From Auxenochlorella pyrenoidosa (Eukaryota; Chlorophyta; Trebouxiophyceae; Chlorellales; Chlorellaceae): a stretch of 10,834 bases of DNA. Positions 7,964 to 10,834 of the stretch are shown piece after piece. The translations under genes were made by a program, and so were the position numbers. Location: positions 114,166-124,999 of the forward strand of contig KQ481955.1 of assembly GCA_001430745.1 (NCBI GenBank). Direction: 5' to 3'. Within the stretch, counting starts at the first letter, position 1. Every line of letters begins with the position of its first letter. Below the pieces are notes generated by a model. The model did no database searches and was not told where the DNA came from. It worked only from the letters and a program-made list of their open reading frames with translations.

Positions 7964-9261
7964 ATGGAGCCCTGCTGCTCCGCCACCCGGGGCGACCGAC
8001 TCTTTGCCTGGTTCATGTCGCAGTGGGGGTAAGTCAAAAGCTCATGTCGCAGTGGGGGTCAGGCGAAAGGCGGCGACAGGAATGCAGGTGTACCGGGAGA
8101 GCGGCGGACGGTGGGGCGGCGCAGCGACGGCACTCACGCTACAGCTCACACGCCGTTTTTTTGCGCTGCCACACAGCCCCAAGGCTATGTGGCGTCTCAA
8201 GGGCCGCAAGCAGGAGCTTTTCAGACGGCTGCACCGTGACCAAGGGATACAGACAGTCGTGGAAGTTGGTGCGATAGGGGAGGCTGTGCCTGCCTGGGGG
8301 CCGCCTGCACTGGTGTGTGCGTGTGCCGCCTGTGTGCGTCTGCAACAGTGCATCAAAGGTGCCACCCGCAGGCATGGGCACTGCGCCCAATCTGGAATTC
8401 TATGGGCCATTCGTCGACCAGATTATCGGCATCGATCCAAATGTGGCCATGCACGCGTGAGAGCCGGCCGCCCAGCTGCCTCCACCTGCATGCGCCGGAC
8501 AACCCACTGCTGTTGTTGCTGCGCTCCTGTACTGACTGTCCTTTGGTTGCTGCACCACGTATGGGAACGCTTTTTTAAACAATTCACACACACACACACA
8601 CACACACACACCGCCCCCCACCCACCCACCCAGGTATGCGCGGCGGGCGGCCGAGGCGGCGGGGGTGGCCGGCAAGCTGCGCCTGCTCACGGGGCGGGCC
8701 GAGGCGCTGCCTCTGGCAGGTGGCTCGGCGGACGCAGTTGTCATGACGCATGTGAGGCCTGCTGCAGCAGGCTGCCGGAGCTTTGGGGTGGCAGGCCGAT
8801 GCAGCGCGCATGCTCAATGCTCGCTGGTGGCGTGGCATGGGCAACGGGTGCTGCTGAGCACTTCCTCGCTGCTCTCCCGAGTCTGAGCTTCGGTCAGGCC
8901 TGCATCTTGCAGCCACAAGTTGCGACGTGGCCCGTCCGCCCCACCCCCACAGGTCCTGTGCACGGTCAGGGACCAGGGCGCGGCGCTGGCCGAGGCGCTG
9001 CGCGTGCTGCGCCCCGGCGGCCTGCTCCTCTTCCTGGAGCACGTGGCCGCTGACCCTGGAGACCGCCTGGCCCGCTGGCAGCGCTGGCTGGACCCAGCGG
9101 TCGGGGTGGTGGGCCACGGCTGCTCCGCCACTCGGCACACACTGGAGGCAGTGCAGGCGGCCGGCTTCTCGGCAGTGCAGGCCGATCGCTTCCGCCTGGA
9201 CGACCTGTGGTTGCCCGCCGCGGTGGTGGCGCCGCACGTGGCGGGCACGGCGGTCAAGTGA
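7964..9261 (+). CDS. METTL7/TMT1-like SAM-dependent methyltransferase, five exons, 222 aa
   Basis: Class I methyltransferase of the METTL7 (TMT1) / methyltransferase-11 type; human members methylate thiols at the ER and lipid droplets, but the algal substrate is unknown. Exons: 7964-8028, 8177-8268, 8372-8456, 8634-8751 and 8953-9261. Introns of 148, 103, 177 and 201 nt are all GT-AG with matching phases, and the sum is 669 nt. Motifs: GRKQELFRRL (about 31-40), like KKRELFSNL of METTL7A; SAM-binding motif I VVEVGMGTA (49-57); IIGIDPN (70-76), the acidic loop; ADAVVMTHVLCTVRD (about 113-127), like VDVVVCTLVLCSVKN; LRPGG (139-143) and FLEHVAAD (147-154), near identical to LRPGGAFYFMEHVAAE; and the ending VAPHVAGTAVK, like VRPHIYGYAVK. 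Compared with METTL7A (244 aa), the N-terminal hydrophobic anchor is missing: only 22 residues precede the conserved region. The last glycine of motif I (GxGxG) is Ala57. The ATG at 7964 is the first good start for exon 1. No TGTAA signal is seen after the stop. Confidence 0.9.
8013..8059 (+). repeat. 18-bp direct repeat spanning the exon 1 splice donor
   Basis: TCATGTCGCAGTGGGGGT occurs at 8013-8030 and again, identically, at 8042-8059, 29 bp apart. The first copy holds the end of methyltransferase exon 1 and its donor (G|GTAAGT); the second lies inside intron 1 and carries a weaker donor (G|GTCAGG). It looks like a recent small tandem duplication. Using the second donor would add 29 nt and shift the frame. 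Confidence 0.85.
8585..8610 (+). repeat. (CA)13 microsatellite in methyltransferase intron 3
   Basis: Thirteen perfect CA units followed by C/A-rich sequence up to the acceptor at 8632-8633. It takes the place of an ordinary polypyrimidine tract just before exon 4. Likely length-variable between strains. Confidence 0.9.
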
Positions 9262-9410
9262 GGCGGCTCTGCCTGCGCGGCGTTCGCACGCTGGGCGTGC
9301 AGCCGGCCCCTGCTTGGTTGCCTTCTGTCTCCTTTCTTTGCTGGCTCGTGCCTGCTGACCCACGCCCTGCTGCTGCCAGTCTGTGCCATCGCACGTCTAG
9401 TTACTCTAAG

Positions 9411-9415
9411 TTACA
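9411..9415 (-). terminator. TGTAA poly(A) signal of the small minus-strand gene
   Basis: The + strand reads TTACA, giving TGTAA on the minus strand 59 nt downstream of the TAG at 9475. The spacing matches that of the POP1 and p31comet signals and supports the exon call upstream of it. Confidence 0.55.
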
Positions 9416-9474
9416 CGCACACGTGTGCAACAGTCAGACGCACCAGGGTGGTGCAGCCCTACTCCAAGCCCCGG

Positions 9475-9881
9475 CTACTGCCCCTGGGCCGCCCTGTCTG
9501 CGGGGTGCATGCGCTCGGGCGCCATGGGCACGGCCTGCTGGCGCGTCTGCGCCGCCACCAGCAGATCGCCGCTTGGGTCTGTCTGCACCAGAGACAGGAG
9601 AAGATGAAGGCAAGAGTGAGGGAGGATCCTTGGCCTGGGTGGCAAGGAGAGTGCATCAAGCCGCTTCCTGGGCTGGTAGAGGCTCAGGTGCACTGCTTGT
9701 TGTTCAGCGGGAAGGCACTTGCAGCAGCAGGCTCTTTTATGCCACTCCCAGTCAGCGCCGGCGGCATTCCCCAGCCAGCTCTCTCCCTACATCTGGCACC
9801 TGCCCACCTGATCAACGCCCCTGCCGAGCTGGTATGAGTCCTTGTGCACCTGCGTCGCCGCCTGGTAGCCCTCTTCGCCAG
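9475..9881 (-). CDS. 3' exons of an unrecognised small protein gene
   Basis: Two minus-strand exons are supported. The last, 9582-9475, encodes TDPSGDLLVAAQTRQQAVPM then APERMHPADRAAQGQ and TAG; about 90% of third positions are G or C, and a long pyrimidine tract and GTGCAG acceptor lie before it. The previous exon ends at 9808 with GATCAG|GTGGGC and encodes GEEGYQAATQVHKDSYQLG then RGVDQ. The phase-0 junction joins both frames across a 225-nt intron. A TGTAA signal follows the stop by 59 nt. The 5' side is unsettled: the frame stays open back to an ATG at 10068, but the sequence between is pyrimidine-rich and intron-like, with acceptors at 9882-9883 (phase 1) and 9914-9915 (phase 2). Each matches a donor of the candidate first exon at 10257, giving about 85 or 98 residues in all. 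The product is hydrophilic and I do not recognise a family. The gene converges on the methyltransferase gene. Confidence 0.5.
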
Positions 9882-10174
9882 CTTGCACCAGAGATGGGCA
9901 GGAGGGGCAGCAGCTGGGGGGTTGGGATTCGGGGTGTGCAGAGTCGGCAGGGCAGCCAGGAGGCAGCCTAGAAAGTTGGTGCGGGCTGGCAGCACCAGCA
10001 GCAGATGGGACAGCACAGAGCGCAGCCAGAAGCAGCAATGCCCTGCAGCTCCCGGAAAGTGAGTGCATTGCAGGAAGGCGTCAGAGCGCCACGCTGTCGG
10101 CGAGAGCTTTGCGCTGCGTGGTGGCAGGCGCTGCACAGCTGCGCACGGCAAACCTTGGACAGCAGCCCCCTTAC

Positions 10175-10257
10175 CCTATACCTATGGTAACTGCAGGTGC
10201 CTGCTTGTCACCAGTGGTGCCGTGGCTTCGGGTGCTGTCGCTCAACGGGGAGCTCAT
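10175..10257 (-). CDS. possible first exon of the small minus-strand gene
   Basis: From the ATG at 10257 the minus strand reads MSSPLSDSTRSHGTTGDKQ then APAVTIGIG and a TAA. Two donors precede the stop: GTATAG after 10182 (phase 1) and GTAAGG after 10175 (phase 2). Each has a phase-matched acceptor leading into the GEEGYQAAT exon (9882-9883 and 9914-9915 respectively), so a spliced product is possible either way. About two thirds of third positions are G or C. No homology supports it, and there may be an internal exon between. Confidence 0.3.
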
Positions 10258-10666
10258 GTCTTGGTTGGTCAAGCTGATATAAACGGGGGAAGGTGGGCTG
10301 CTTCAGGATTGCAGTGGTTTGTGGAGAGAAGCCCTTGGATCCAGCAGCCTTCTAGGCGGGTGCTGCTCGCGCTCAGCGTGCTGGTGCCTACTGAACTCCT
10401 GCCCGAGAAAAAATCTTGGCTGCACACTTGATGTATCAATCTCTTTCATTTAGTTGATCACAAGTAATAGTTGGAAAAGAGGAGGCAGGCGCATGCAAGC
10501 AGGCAGGGCACAGGCAGGAATCAAAGAGTGGTGTTTTCTTTTTAAGCCGTCGGGAAGGCTTCAGACCAGCCGTTCCTGACGGTTAGAGTCCCTCAGCGCT
10601 TGGGGGCCATTGCAGCAACTCGCAATACAACGTTCCTGTTAATAATGCAACACTGGCAGTGGCGAC
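10258..10666. other. intergenic stretch, no gene seen
   Basis: This should hold the 5' region of the small minus-strand gene and the 3' UTR of the gene entering from the right edge. I see no convincing exon. A TATAAA word lies at 10278-10283 on the + strand with no gene behind it. The part from about 10420 to 10640 is relatively AT-rich. No TGTAA is visible on the minus strand after the stop at 10667. Confidence 0.45.
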
Positions 10667-10834
10667 TCAGTGCCCGCTCCGCTCTTTGCCGCTGCCCCTG
10701 AGCAGGTCGGCAAACACGGTGCGGCGCAGCGCTGAGATGGGGTCGAAGATTTTCTTGATGTCGTGCGGCCCCACAGCTGCCTCGCACAGCGGGCAGGCGC
10801 GCTCCTGGCTGACGGCCCGCGTCATGTCGCGGCC
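10667..10834 (-). CDS. C-terminal exon of an unrecognised gene with a CPLC motif
   Basis: The minus strand is open from the window edge at 10834 to a TGA at 10669-10667, 55 residues. It reads GRDMTRAVSQERACPLCEAA, then VGPHDIKKIFDPISALRRTV and a basic tail ending GKERSGH. Third-position GC is high. CPLC could be the last cysteine pair of a RING or other zinc finger whose first half lies outside the window; that is a weak inference from four residues. No intron is needed in the visible part. I cannot name the family. Confidence 0.55.
   Translation of the reverse strand, partial: GRDMTRAVSQERACPLCEAAVGPHDIKKIFDPISALRRTVFADLLRGSGKERSGH

Noticed and set aside
9808..10068. Secreted-protein model starting at ATG 10068 with a signal-peptide-like N-terminus
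   Set aside because: Not adopted as the main model because the part between the hydrophobic start and the GEEGYQ exon is pyrimidine-rich and looks like an intron end; kept only as an alternative.
10278..10283. TATAAA word on the + strand
   Set aside because: No + strand gene follows, and on the minus strand it is too close to the candidate ATG at 10257 to serve as a core promoter.

Overview
The window looks like nuclear DNA from a GC-rich green alga, most likely a Chlorella-like trebouxiophyte. The signs are genes split by short GT-AG introns (83-225 nt for the better-supported ones), high third-position GC, Ala/Gln-rich insertions built from CAG/GCN runs, TGTAA-type poly(A) signals just after several stop codons, and proteins whose best recognisable relatives are eukaryotic. 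I see no bacterial operons, tRNA, rRNA, CRISPR array or intact mobile element. The species assignment is an inference.

Layout, left to right. (1) Positions 1-398, + strand: the last two exons of an unrecognised gene with a basic C-terminus. (2) Positions 399-2066: a gene-poor stretch of lower GC with a C-rich tract, plus a possible minus-strand terminal exon at 1867-2007. (3) Positions 2100-5745, + strand: a complete five-exon gene for POP1, the large protein subunit of RNase P / RNase MRP. The exons join in frame to 990 residues. (4) Positions 5917-7727, - strand: a four-exon gene for p31comet (MAD2L1-binding protein), 455 residues, tail to tail with POP1. The two poly(A) signals are about 45 bp apart. 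(5) Positions 7964-9261, + strand: a five-exon gene for a METTL7/TMT1-like SAM-dependent methyltransferase, 222 residues, head to head with p31comet across 236 bp. (6) Positions 9475-9881, - strand: the two 3' exons of an unrecognised small gene with its own TGTAA signal; its 5' end is uncertain and may lie near 10257. (7) Positions 10667-10834, - strand: the C-terminal exon of another gene with a CPLC motif that could be the end of a RING-like zinc finger.

The genes are not an operon and share no pathway: tRNA/rRNA processing (POP1), spindle-checkpoint silencing (p31comet) and a small-molecule methyltransferase. What links them is tight packing: convergent pairs with almost no spacer and a divergent pair on one short promoter. 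The most valuable result is the p31comet call, because this protein is divergent, intron-split and carries low-complexity insertions, so automatic annotation would easily miss it. The two unrecognised minus-strand exon candidates are the places where something undescribed could sit. I did not find convincing evidence of a new multi-gene system.
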